A stretch of DNA of 64,000 nucleotides from Gautieria morchelliformis (lineage: Eukaryota > Basidiomycota > Agaricomycetes > Gomphales > Gomphaceae). How positions within the stretch are numbered: position 1 is the stretch's first letter; every line of letters starts with the position of its first letter. The notes under the pieces are model-generated. The model did no database searches. It was not told the DNA's origin and worked only from the letters and a program-made list of their open reading frames with translations. This document shows positions 47,679 through 59,056 of the stretch, piece by piece. Location of the stretch: NCBI GenBank assembly GCA_015179125.1, contig WHVA01000078.1, forward strand, positions 186,001 through 250,000, given 5' to 3'. The position numbers and the translations under genes are program-made.

Positions 47679-49705
47679 CTAGATGCTGACCCGCTCGATG
47701 CCCCGGCGTACCTCCTCATCCCAGTCTGTGAAACGCCAAACTGCGACGTATTCGCCAATGCCTACGATGAACAACGCCACCACCTGACCAATCCACAACC
47801 CGGCGAGACCTACTTGCGATGTGAGTATCAGTCGACAATGGAATTAGACTTGGGCCTACCTTGATGGAACCTAAAGGCGAGCGTGAGGCCGAAGGGGAGT
47901 GCGAGGACGTAGTATGCTACAAGGTTGAACGCGGCGCCAAGATGCTGTCTTCCTTGACCACGGAGGACGCCGCCACACGAGTTTGCTAGGCCGTCTGCGA
48001 CCTGGACAGGGGAGTTCGCGATAATTGGATATTTCCGAGTGTTACAGCCAATGAGTGGTATTAGCAAAAACGCGCACCTGAAACGATGCCACCAGTGGCA
48101 TTATTTTTGCTACTAGCTGGATCACATCTGTGTCTTCACTAAACAGGTGACCAAAATGCTGGCTGCGACATCAATTCTGGAAGTATTACTGACGGATTGC
48201 TGACTCACGTTCCGTACTATCAGTAAAACGACCATAACAATTGCCCCAATGCACACACTGAGGAATGCAGCTGTATGTGCGGAAAGGCGTGCATGCATAG
48301 CCTTCCTGGCACCGATGAGATTCCCGATGCGAGCTGTTGTGGAAACCGAGAGCCCGAAAGGCAGAGTATTTAACGCTAAAAGCATTATTGTGAGTCTTTT
48401 ATTAATCACGTTCGAAAGTTAAAAGAGGGGAAGTGAGATGGAATGGCAATATATGCTGGATCCCGGTGAGAATGGTACCCACTCTGGTCAGCAGTCATCA
48501 CCACACTCTGCGCGGCTAATGGGAGGCGGCCAAGTCTGCCTGCAGCGAGTGCGACGATCTCAAACGCCCACCATTCTGTCGCGACCATGAGGATGCCAGG
48601 AAGCGCGAGCTGAAGGAACGCGAACATCGGTGCAGGTGCGAAAACACCGCGGATCGTCAACGGTCGGGTCTTAACTTTGGGTGTATTGTTGCATGTTTGG
48701 AAGTCGCCATTGGAAGTCGAAACAGACTCTAGGGATGAATCATGCGTGCCTGACAAGGACGCGGAGGAGGGGGCGTGTCCTGCTGTATTCTTGTTGGCAA
48801 TGTGAGAGGGAGTTGGACCCCAGCGTGCGTATGCGATGATGAGAAGAAAGGAGAGGTGGTACGTGATGGACATGGCAAGGGGGGCGCCAAGGAAGGCCAG
48901 TCGTGTGCGATGGACTAGCAGGTATGACAGAATGGCATTAATGGGGGAGGTAATCAAGAGGACAAGAGTCGATGCGTGCATTATTCCTTTCATGGTGTCA
49001 CACCATTAACTCTGTTACAGCCAACAGAAAATCGGCGACGCACCTTGACATTGCAAATATTTCTTTACGCTTTCAAATCCGATATATGCCGGTGCTCCAA
49101 TAATCAAGACCCGCAGAAACGCTTGGACATCGTAGCTGAGTTGATCCTTCTGTCCAAGGGAAATCAATAACGGTGCAGCAAAGAACCACAACACGAGAAC
49201 AGGAAGCGACAACAGCCATAGAATAAGGATACATCGCATGAGATGCGGAAGGACTGCCGCCCGATTTCTACCGGAGGAGGTGTATGACTGCGAGCCCAAG
49301 GTGTCCAGTGCAGTCGTGCCCCCAAGCGCGATGCACCAAACTACCCAATAGGCATGAGGAAATGGAGCTGGGAGAAGCGGAGCGCAGGACGGGACAGACC
49401 TGTAACGGAGGCTAGCATCATGGTGAACGCTGCAGCTGACAGCTCGTCAGGTCCGAGATGCCCCGTCACAACGACTGTCGCGGTTTGTATCGAATTTTGG
49501 AGCATGTAGGCTATCCAGTAAGGTCTATTCAATGTGGATAGTGAGTGATTTTGTGTAAATGCTCACCTGCCATCACAGGGATGGTTGTCTTGAATAGAAA
49601 CCATAATTCACTCTTGAATTTGCCGCCATCGTCGTCGTCAACAACGGTGTCGTCTTCCTGGACACGATTCCCGTTGAGCAAAGGGGTGCGCTCAGGTTCG
49701 GGCAT
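47679..49705 (-). CDS. MATE family multidrug/toxin efflux transporter
   Basis: Start at 49,705 (MPEPERTPLLNGNRVQEDD). The exons give YMLQNSIQTATVVVTGHLGP, AAAFTMMLASVTG, WCIALGGTTALDTLGSQSYTS, a loop, the long exon with LGAPLAMSITYHLSF and an extended Ser-rich cytoplasmic loop, FLQLALPGILMVATEWWAFE, NTLPFGLSVSTTARIGNLIG, FQVADGLANSCGGVLRGQGRQ, and a final VGLAGLWIGQVVALF ending at 47,679. These are the signatures of both MATE halves (twelve helices, plasma or vacuolar membrane, antiport driven by protons). The Ser-rich loop of about 50 residues between helices is longer than typical. About eight introns. No break seen. Confidence 0.9.
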
Positions 49706-50899
49706 AATATTGAAACGCCCTGTCCTTTTCTTTGCAGGCTCTCATAACGGGTATGAAATGAAACCGAGGACCACTCCAGTGGTACCGTCCCGCAATCGCC
49801 GACCTATGGGCAGTTACATATGCACTGCCTCGTTGCAAGAGCGAACCCTTTTTTGCAAGTAAATCGTACCAGGTGGCAAACCACAGGGTTATCTTGCCAT
49901 GCCGTTACTCTGGCGGTACTGACGCGATCTGCCATCGATCAGTTACGGTATAGTTTACGGCAGCCACGCATCATTTTCAGCTCGTCATTCAACCCTCTTA
50001 CAGATCGTTCCTATTCTCTCCTACTCCTATCATGCCGTAACCGATTTTTTTTTTCAGAATGAATACTGCTACAGCATGGTTGGGTGCATTGCTATAAATC
50101 TATCGACGGAGCAGCGCGCGGCCGACTCACCCTGAGTGCTCTTAGAGTCCCTTACTCAATGGTTTGTATTCGTACGGGTTCCTATAGGCTATGGCCAGCC
50201 AAGGCCCGACCACTACGGGGAGGCAGGGTCACTTGGAGGTTTTGGTTCGGCAGTTCGGCAAACTTCTGAAAGGAGAGCCACATTTCCCACGGTGTTTTGG
50301 CAAGATCGGAACACCCTGCTTAGGCTTGCGGTACTCAATACCGTGCTTTCTTCTCGCCCTATCACAGGTTTTTACTTGTGAGTTGTCACGAGACATTTCT
50401 GAATTTCCACTGAGCTGGTTGCGGGCATTCAGCTGTGACCGTAAACTTTGAATTACGAGATTGGCCTGGTCTCGTGTGCTTCCACCTCATGTTGCGCATA
50501 TTCTGCATTTATCTCTCACATGTGTTTCGTGAGATGCCGTCACCTTCAAGACACTCCACTGTTGTTATTGTCTCGGTTCCTTTTGCAGCTCACCCATAGG
50601 GCTAGCAGATTTTTTATTCGTACGTTGTGTCTCTCCTCTCCAGTGCGCCGTTATACTAGATAAGTGATTCGAGGACACCATGTGGCCCGCCTGAGCGAGA
50701 TCTATAGTACGCCTAATCGGAATTTCCAGCTTCCCGCTAGTAGAAACTGAGCGGCGACCCTGATTCTGAACAGTTCCTGCGAAGGAAGGAAGGAATATCT
50801 CGCTACCCCGCATCGGAGATCGTTATCTTATCCTCGATGGTATTTATCACATTGCCTTGCGTTGTCCCTCTTGTTTACTTTTGGACACGCTCTTCTGGT
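49706..50899. promoter_or_regulatory. Divergent intergenic region (MATE / agmatinase-like)
   Basis: 1.2 kb with no supported gene; small frames occur on the plus strand. A poly-T tract at 50,046-50,056. No specific site recognised. Confidence 0.35.
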
Positions 50900-52639
50900 A
50901 TGTACGCTCACAGACTCAGCATTCTTCTGGGTATCGCCACGCTTTCTGCTAGCCTGGCAGCGCATGAACATGCGCACGACGAGCTAGAGGACCTCGAACT
51001 CGACCCCCACGCACATTCGCATGGTGATCAGCTGCCGCTTGGCTACGTGCGGTATCCATGGCAGTCTCCCCAGACGCATGTCACATACCCAGGAGATGAC
51101 GAAGGTCTGCAGCATTCTAGGATCGGGGCCGTCTGCTGACGTCTCACACAGTAACCGCTGACTCTGTGTTCAGCGGGATCACTACATTTGCCCATTTGCC
51201 GTGGCAGAAGTGCCTCTCGCCAGCTGCAGCGTCCGGGAAGTCGTTGTTCGACATCGCCATTCTTGGCGCACCGTATGATACTTCCACGTCGTATCGCCCT
51301 GGGGCGCGTTTCGGACCGAGTGGCATCCGTGCAGGTTCAAGGCGTTTGTTTTTATATGGAAGCTACAATGTACCTTTGAAACACAACCCGCTTAAAGCTG
51401 GAGTCAGGTGAGTCTGAAGTTGCGTCAAACTGTGACCGGCCTTGTGTGCTATTTTCGCCCGCTCAAACCGTTTGTTAGAGTGGTTGACTGCGGTGACATC
51501 CCCGTCACACCTTACGATAATACCCTTGCCATCAAACAGATTCAAGACGGGCACCAGGATCTCTTGCACCGTACTCCGGCGACATCGTTGAAGGACCAAT
51601 TCGCTGCTCTCCGGGATTCGGAGCGTCTGGAGCAACTCCGAATACAGCAGAAGAGTGATCCTGAATTCGAGTTCTCCGAGGAGGAGAACGCGGCTTATGT
51701 TGCGGCGGGAGAAGAAAGTACGTGGATGCCTGTGTCAAAAGATGGCAAAGAACACCCGAGGATCGTGACGCTCGGCGGGGATCATACGATTGTACTGCCC
51801 CTCCTGCGCTCTATCAACAGCGCTTATGGCAAGATCAGTGTCATACACTTCGATTCGCATCTGGACACGTGGAAGCCTGCGTGAGTGATGGTCAATGAGC
51901 GTGTCCAGTTCCTGACCTGCCACTCATGATTTAGGGTGTTTGGAGGTGCCCCTTCGGACAGGGCCGCACTAAACCACGGGACATATTTCTATTGGGCGGC
52001 TCAGGAAGGCCTTATCAAGAACGGGAGCTCCATCGTAAGCATCTTTCTTGCCTGCGGCGTGGGCGCGATTCGTTTTTACGTTTACGAGCTTGACATGTGT
52101 ACTTCCTTTCTAGCACGGCGCCATCCGCACGACGCTTTCTGGGCCGGCAGACTACGATAATGACGACGGCGCTGGATTCCACCGGATCGAAGCGCGTGAG
52201 ATTGACACGCTCGGAGTAGACGGAATTATCAAAAAGATTCGCGACACGGTTGGCGCAAACCCCGTATATCTCTCGATTGACGTGCGAGCCTATCCTGCGA
52301 CTTACTTATCTTTGGCACGTGTTGACTGTTTACGGTCAGATTGACTCAATAGATCCCGCGTTTGCGCCGGCAACAGGCACCCCAGAAACAGGCGGCTGGT
52401 CTACGCGCGAGCTGCGTACTATAATCCGCGGCCTGGACGGCCTATTTATCGTTTCAGCCGACCTGGTCGAAGTGGCTCCCGCTTATGATACTAACGCCGA
52501 GCTCACTACCATGGCGGCTGCAGATGTCAGTTGCTTTGCTGTGTCCGTCACGTCTACTGACTAGGGTCTACAGGTGTTGTTCGAAGTCTTGAGCGTGATG
52601 ACCAAGACGCCACTGGGAAAGGCCGTGCCTAAAAATTGA
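50900..52639 (+). CDS. Secreted agmatinase/ureohydrolase family protein
   Basis: Start chosen at 50,900 ([20 protein letters not shown]) because it begins a signal peptide; an in-frame Met 63 bases upstream is possible. After the signal lies a His/Asp-rich stretch ([22 protein letters not shown]). The ureohydrolase core follows with [36 protein letters not shown], and the Mn-binding motifs [15 protein letters not shown] (DSHLD in place of the usual DAHxD), and [15 protein letters not shown]. About six introns. Agmatinases hydrolyse agmatine to putrescine and urea, but fungal secreted members have not all been shown to do so. The insert of about 60 residues between [10 protein letters not shown] and GGDHTI ([18 protein letters not shown]..) is acidic. 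Ends at TGA 52,637. Confidence 0.85.
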
Positions 52640-53033
52640 ACGAAGCTTCGGTATATGTCCCTTCTACTTCATGACATCATGATATCACCAGAACTATGTA
52701 TTGTATCGTGCGTTGCCGAAATGCGCATAAGTAGAGTGGTGAATGCACACTCCGCGGTTGGTGTAACAGCGCATTTGAGCATGTTTTGTGGCGCTCCACG
52801 ACCATGAGATCTCCAAGAGCAACACCATACCAGAGAGGGCCACCCAAAGGTCGCCCACATAGATACTGTACAGTGTGATTTCCTGTGACAAGTCGAGGAA
52901 CACCTCTTATCCTCCTCGAAAAATGTTGTCCAACTCAGGACCATCTTGTCCTCCAGGGGCAAACCTGTGCCGTAGCGCCAGGGCCACCCTTCCGCATGAC
53001 CGGATCCGACGCGACGCGTACTGACGGCTGTGC
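52640..53033. other. Intergenic between convergent genes
   Basis: 3' regions of the agmatinase-like and RSA3 genes. No gene. Confidence 0.4.
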
Positions 53034-53688
53034 TCACGAACTCGAGTTTAAGACTACCTCCATCTCATTGACCTCATTTCCAGACACAGGCTGGGCCACC
53101 GACGAAAAGACATCGGCGCCCGAGGCCAGAGCATCAATAAGCAACCCCAGACGGGACGTGGTCATATTAGGCTCCTTAGCGGCGTGATTAACAACGGCAG
53201 AAGAGCATGAAAGCATAGCAGCGTACTTTGCGAATCTGCTCCAAGTCGTCTTTGAACCCGTCCGCAATAGACGCCATCCAGAACTCGCGAAATTTCGCCT
53301 TTAATGCCTGCTCCTTTCCCTTTCCGGCGTCTGTGGCTGGGTCTGCGGGGAGGAGGGCTGGCAGGGTGGTGTCTGGAGGGAAGGGCGAGCGGGATGGCTG
53401 GCGGCGGGGTGGCGGGTCTGAAGGGCCTGAGGCTGCGCTTTTTTTTGTGGGTTCAGCTATGCGAACCGAGGATGTGAGCGATGTGGAAGATGCAGAGGAG
53501 GACGAGGACGATGTGTCCGATTCAGAGCCTGATTTGTCTGCGGTGGCAGCGGGCGGCGCCTTTGATGGGGCGGGGACCACGCTGGGACCGTCATCTTCAG
53601 AGGAAGACGAGGAGGAGGAGGAGGAGGAGGATACGTTGCGCCGTTTGCGCTTTCTGTTACGCTTTCGCAGTCGCGGCGCAGGAGCCAT
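53034..53688 (-). CDS. RSA3: Ribosome assembly protein 3
   Basis: Two exons (53,688-53,227 and 53,174-53,034) give 200 residues. The N-terminus is basic (MAPAPRLRKRNRKRKRRN), followed by a long Ser run and acidic residues, and Pro/Ala-rich linkers. The C-terminal domain reads ALKAKFREFWMASIADGF, DDLEQIRKEPNMTTSRLG, LLIDALASGADVFSS, which fits RSA3, a nucleolar factor needed for early 60S subunit assembly. The frame is open upstream to 53,823, but Met at 53,688 begins the conserved basic start and leaves room for the ADE2 promoter. Diverges from ADE2 with 65 bp between start codons. Confidence 0.8.
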
Positions 53689-53753
53689 GGCGTGACAGAA
53701 CGTGACTGCCACATCCGGTTCGCTCCCAAAATTTCCGTCACACTCGAGCTCAA
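53689..53753. promoter_or_regulatory. Very short divergent promoter, RSA3 / ADE2
   Basis: Only 65 bp separate the two start codons, so 5' UTRs or core promoters must overlap or reach into the coding regions. It includes CGTGACTGCCAC, but no TATA box. Confidence 0.5.
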
Positions 53754-55790
53754 ATGGACTCGAAAGTCGTCGGCGTGCTAGGTGTGTGACTCGTGTTCTG
53801 CCTGTCCGCAGCTGACGGCGCACAAGGCGGCGGCCAGCTCGGTCGCATGCTCGCCGCCGCCGCCTCCCTCCTCAACATCCCCTCCTCGTCCTCGACCCCT
53901 CCCCGTCGGCCCCCGCAAAGCAGCTCGCCGTCCCGCCCCCGCCCCTCGCACACATCACCGGCTCGTTCACCTCCCCCGACGACATCCGTGCCCTCGCCGC
54001 ACACGCCCACGTCCTCACCGTCGAGATCGAGCACGTCGACGCAGACGTCCTCGACGAGATCCAGAAGACGACCGGGCTCCAGGTCCACCCCAGCCCGCAG
54101 ACGCTGCGCACCATCCAGGACAAGTTCCGCCAGAAGGAGCACTTGCGTGCGCGCGCCCTGCCGGTCGCAGAGTATGTCGCAGTCGAGGGCGTGCAGGGCG
54201 TGCGCGCCGCCGCGGACCAGCTGGGGCTGCCGCTCATGCTGAAGAGCCGCACGCTCGCGTATGACGGGCGCGGCAACTACGTGCTGCGCGCGGCGGACAA
54301 GGGGGCGATACAGCACGCACTCGACGCGCTGGGCGACAGACCGCTGTATGCGGAGAAATGGGTCCCGTTTGCAAGGGAGATCGCGGTCATGGTCGTGCGC
54401 ACGACGGAGGGTGCGGTCGTGTCGTATCCGGTCGTGGAGACCGTTCATAGAGCGAGCATTTGCCATTTGGTCTTTGCCCCATTGCGTGCCCGCGAAGACA
54501 TCGTACAACGCGCGCGAGAGATCGCAGAGAATGCAGTCCGTACGTTTGAGGGTGCGGGTGTATTTGGCGTCGAGCTCTTCCTCCTCGACGATGGTCAGAC
54601 TCCATTCTGTTTCACTCGATTTTCACACTGAGCATATGCTTCGCCGTCTCTTACAGGTCGCATCTACGTCAACGAGATCGCACCGCGTCCGCATAACAGC
54701 GGACACTACACCATTGAAGCATGCCATACCTCGCAGTATGAAAACCACCTCCGCGCGATTCTCTCTCTCCTTTGGGCTCCACCGCCCTCATCACTCCTGC
54801 CGCTGCCATGTTGAACCTCATCGGCTCGTCCCCTCGATGACTCCTATCCTTACTGTCGCACACGCCGCCCTCACGCTCCCCGGCGCGCATGTCCATCTCT
54901 ACGGCAAGGGCAAGTGCCGCAAGGGGCGCAAGATGGGCCATATCACCCTCGTCGCCGAAAGCGACGCCCAATGCAGAGATCGTCTCCGCAAGCTGCTCAT
55001 GGCGCTTCCTCCCGAGGACATCGACCCCGTCTCTTCAATATCCCACCCCTCCATCCCAGTATACACCCCCTCCATACGTCCCCTCCCTCTCCCACCCATT
55101 TCCCCTTGTCTCTATCATCATGGGGTCTGACTCGGATCTCCCGGTAATGCGCCCAGCGGCGGGTATCCTCGTGCGCCTCCAGGTGCCCCATGAGCTCACG
55201 ATTGTGTCGGCGCATCGGACGGTCGACCGGATGGTTCAGTTCGCCAGAGGGGCGAGAGGAAGAGGTGAGTGATTGTCCACGCCCACTGTCAGTTTTTTTT
55301 TTGCGCCCTTTATACCTTTCGTCCACGCCCCACTTCCGTGTCTCACCGCATCGGCTCATCTACCCGCAGGCGTGCGCGTCATCATCGCGGGCGCGGGCGG
55401 CGCCGCGCACCTTCCCGGCATGGTAGCGGCCCTCACGCCCCTCCCCGTGATCGGCGTCCCCGTGAAAGGTAGCAGCCTCGATGGCGTCGACTCCCTACAC
55501 AGCATCGTGCAAATGCCCGTGAGTCCCGCACCACTTCCTTTTCCTTTCCGCACCCCCGCACTCTCCACCCGCTCACGCGCCCTTCCTTCCGCGCGCAGCG
55601 CGGCGTGCCTGTGGCGACCGTCGCCATCAACAACGCGCTCAACGGCGGCCTGCTCGCGGCGCGCATTATCGGCGCAGGAAGCCCGGAGGTCGCGGACCGC
55701 GTGGAGGCGTATATGCGGGAGATGGAGAACGAGGTGCTCGGCAAGGTGGAGAAGCTGGAGGCGGTGGGGTGGGACGCGTACCCTGGGTAG
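53754..55790 (+). pseudogene. ADE2: Phosphoribosylaminoimidazole carboxylase (PurK-PurE fusion), frame broken at C runs
   Basis: Purine synthesis enzyme converting AIR to CAIR. Exon 1 MDSKVVGVLG joins GGQLGRMLAAAASLLN. The ATP-grasp half continues with VLTVEIEHVDADVLDE, YDGRGNYVLR, YAEKWVPFAREIAVMVV, and after a 5'-GTCAGA intron (from 54,609) [20 protein letters not shown]; then [18 protein letters not shown]. The PurE half has [42 protein letters not shown] and ends WDAYPG. The frame slips by one base at CCCC 53,879-53,882, near CTCC 54,767-54,770 and at CCCC 54,830-54,833; each is restored if one C was lost. A fourth shift of the other sign lies at 54,995-55,090, which could be a tiny intron or an error. 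All domains are otherwise well conserved and GC-rich, so sequence error is as likely as real decay. Confidence 0.85.
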
Positions 55791-57220
55791 AGGCGGGGCG
55801 GGGAAGGGGGCAGCGGGCTTGGTGTTGGAATACTTGGATAGAGGCGGCTTAACGATCGAGGGTGTTTGCTACCAGTAAGCGCATTTACAGTGGTTGGCTT
55901 ATACTGTATATTTCAGCAGACTGAATTGAAAAATACCGGCACAGGCTGTCGGGTCGGAATCAGCGCTGCGTGCTCCGCATCATCATGTGGATACGATGTG
56001 GCCGCGCTCATGTCAGTACTAGTTGGTGTGTGTCTCATCATCGGAGAGGCCGCATGTGCGTTGTGCGGTGCGGCTTGAGTGATTCAAAGTGTAAGCATGG
56101 CCTTACCTCGCATCTCGGAGTGAGGCTTTGGAGCCCCTCTACACAGCTCGAGTCGGTTTCCACCCAAGCACAACATACCCATCGCCCGTTCTTCATCTCA
56201 GCAAATACATCCATCTATTCCTCGACAGCTGCATCCGGCCCAGACCGAAGGGAGAACGAAATGGTATTCATTGGAGCTTCCGCTGTTCTAAGTATTCGCT
56301 GGTTAGATAAAAAAACGAGCTCGATATCCCACTTGATACCGCGGCGACAGTAAGCATTTATGGTTTACCGCGCGAAGGCCACGGCAACAAAACCACTGAC
56401 CCACACGAGAGTCAAACCCCTCGGCCTCGTACGAGCGTCACTGAGACTATTAACACACCATATATTTGGCAGGGCCCATGGCTTTACCAACTCATCTAAC
56501 AGGTCTTTTCTGTGTGTCCGACATGGTATACACTCTACACTCGCATCATGCCACGACAACTCGTATTCTTGACGAGCTGACAATACTGTACGTACGCGTC
56601 CATCATAACCAGCAAGATAGACCCGGATATCTTGTCAATACCTGGCACTGGAGACTCGTTTTCGGCGAGCCAGCTTGTTTATGGGAAAGGCCTGGAATCT
56701 CAAATACAACCCACCACCTAAACGTGTACTCGTGAAAATTTCATGCAGTTGTGGCGATTGTATGAATCATTGTTGAATTGGTACGACGTCAAATCCTCAG
56801 AATTATTAGAGGTGTGAGTCAGGCATGATTGATCAGAGTGAGAGCCTGATCGTAACGCGTGTGGTGTTTGAGCCCTGAACCGGATTCTTGAATTGAAAGC
56901 GTCTCATGTCGGTCGTAGGTCACTTGCAGCAGGGGAGGAAACAGAGTAGGTGTGCGCCGCAGAGTCTATTCAATTAATCTTGGACAAAGGCTAAATCGCA
57001 GTCTAAACCCAAGTCTTCGCCGGAGCCTCCAGATGCTGCAGATCCAAAAGGAAACTTACTCCGTGTTGTTTTGCGTGCAGGACTTGCAGCATTCTGTTGT
57101 CGCATGCGCTCGTCGTCCACGTCACTCACATTCACACAATCTGGGCAGAGCTGTCAGCCCAAATGTTCCTGCGGGTGCAAAAAAAATAATTTCCACACTT
57201 TTGTATCGTATCACGGCTCT
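55791..57220. other. Intergenic between convergent genes, no gene supported
   Basis: Frames up to 137 codons exist (56,952-57,365) but overlap the COX20 3' part on the other strand and lack motifs. Nothing recognised. Confidence 0.35.
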
Positions 57221-57773
57221 TCAATCCTCAAGCTCCTCTGGCCGTTTCAGTCGCACACGGGGCAGAGAATCGACTAAGACTTGTATGCGTTGGTGTTCAG
57301 ACCTCATTCTCCTACGACATATTTCCCTAGATGGATTTCAGCCATGGAGTTGTGAGATATGGTAGTTCTTAACCATGTGCCAATTGTGACGAAGACGAAT
57401 GACCCCATAGCCCAGTTAAACGCAACCCATGGCCCTTCATAGGGAATGAGAAAATCAGTTGATCATAGCAGCCTACTGTACTGACTAGCGTTAATCCCTC
57501 TCATAAACCCGATGCCAACACCACTCGCAATCCCACTCAGCAAGCTGGTTCGCGCGCATGGCATCTGTCCAATGTTCGAAAAGTCCTCGGCGAGGTTGAT
57601 CCTCTTCACTTGGAAATGTGTGTTTCAACAATGACAAGGTCTGTAGGTGATATCCGCACCTTGACGGCGAGCTTAACATCCTTAGCAAGGTCTCCCGTTA
57701 ATTCCTGGTTCGTAGAGTTGGTGGGTGACTTAGGAGGTGATCGGGCAGACTCTGATGGTGTGGATTCAGCCAT
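57221..57773 (-). CDS. COX20: Cytochrome c oxidase assembly factor COX20
   Basis: Four exons (57,773-57,660; 57,603-57,486; 57,434-57,374; 57,326-57,221) give 132 residues. The core reads RINLAEDFSNIGQMPCART, SLLSGIASGVGIGFMRGIN, then PWVAFNWAMGSFVFVTIGTW, EICRRRMRSEHQRIQV. These match COX20: the (P)CAR motif and two short membrane helices separated by a Gly-rich turn. COX20 sits in the mitochondrial inner membrane and chaperones newly made Cox2 during its maturation. Introns are 47-56 bp, and frame is kept across all three. The start at MAESTPSESARS gives a Ser/Pro-rich N-terminus; an upstream Met exists but carries no family similarity. Confidence 0.85.
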
Positions 57774-59056
57774 TCGCGTACATGCGGAGCTGAGACCGAA
57801 ATCACCGTAGTGACATTTGACAAACCTTACGGACAACACCCAAGTACAGTAGGCTGTGCCCTATGTATGACAATGTGTTGTATTATCTTCTCATCTTACC
57901 AATAAGGAGGCGAGGTCCCTGTCGCTGTAGCAGCTTTATGACTGCTGAGTGTACCGCGCGCATGACATCGCAAGATAGTTTTGTGTACATATATGATTTA
58001 TCATTTAAAGTCTCAGAATTGCGGTCAACCAGGTTTCTACAAAAGATCTAAAATAGTGCTCATCAGAGACAAACGCTCCCAAAGGACTACCGCTCGCTCT
58101 ACATGAACTCCTTCAACTGGTGGTGGATATACAAGTACCACACACGTCCTGGGCCTTCCAGTCGCATGCCTGCACTTCAGCCTCAACCATCCATAAGCCC
58201 CAAGAGAAGCCCGTCCGACATCATATCAAGGATTGCAAACAAGCGTGGCACCCATCATGCAGTCCGCGCCCTTCTAGACTAATGCGTTCGCCCAGAACAT
58301 GCTAACCTACTAACGAGGTCAAGTCTCCGACCTACCCCCCCCTACCCGTGGAAAAGTCTTCGGCACCCCCGAGGATGCCGACAGACACAACGAGGTCCAA
58401 GGCCCGTCCGAAGTGTGCGTGTGTTGTAGCGTAGAGTGCTTCAACATTCAATGTGAGGCACACGTTGAACGTTGATCCACCGACGTGCGTGTATACTAGT
58501 ATGTGAGGTTTACGCCGGCTTGTGTGCGTTTCGTTGTAGGGCACGATGCCCCACATCTGTGGAATACATCGGTTAGCGGTGCCCGCTCCACATGCAAAAA
58601 AAAAAAAAAAAAAAAAGCAAAGCGATGCTGGAGAAACCTAAACACACCCAGGAGCCAGGGCAACAAAGACGCGGCGCGAGCGACGCACGCGTGTCATTCC
58701 TCCGCCTCAGACACCGTCCCCCTACGCATTATGTTTTGTTTTTTTGTCCTGTTTCATGCTCCATGCTTCATACTTTCATTTCTTGTGCTATCCGTGTTTG
58801 TTATCCTTGTTTGCTATCCTTGTTTGCTATCCTTGTTTTCCCTGTTTTCCACAAGGACATCTCCGACGAGGACACATCCAACCTACCACCCCCGAGAACG
58901 CCGACAGACACGACCCACATTACCCCTCAGTCTTCCTTCCTCTGCCTACCGTCACCATTGCAATGTCACATCCCGCGCCCTCCTTTCCAATTGTCTTTTC
59001 CCGTCTTCTTACCTACTTCCTCTGCTCATCCTTGCTAACGCTCTATCCCGCAGCAT
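57774..59056. other. Intergenic with poly-A and pyrimidine repeats
   Basis: A run of 21 A residues at 58,596-58,616. A threefold repeat of TTGTTTGCTATCC-type words at 58,797-58,840. A word TTATGTTTTG..TTGTCCTGTTTCATGCTCCATGC at 58,729-58,768 recurs at 60,099-60,138. No gene recognised. Confidence 0.5.

Noticed and set aside
53228..53695. Plus-strand 155-codon acidic frame
   Set aside because: Antisense to the Ser/Lys-rich RSA3 exon; composition alone explains it.
53750..54508. Minus-strand 252-codon frame in ADE2
   Set aside because: GC-rich DNA gives long antisense frames; the plus strand carries conserved ATP-grasp motifs.
57249..57365. Plus-strand frame ending GYFQPWSCEIW-like
   Set aside because: Overlaps the last COX20 exons on the minus strand, which splice cleanly in frame.
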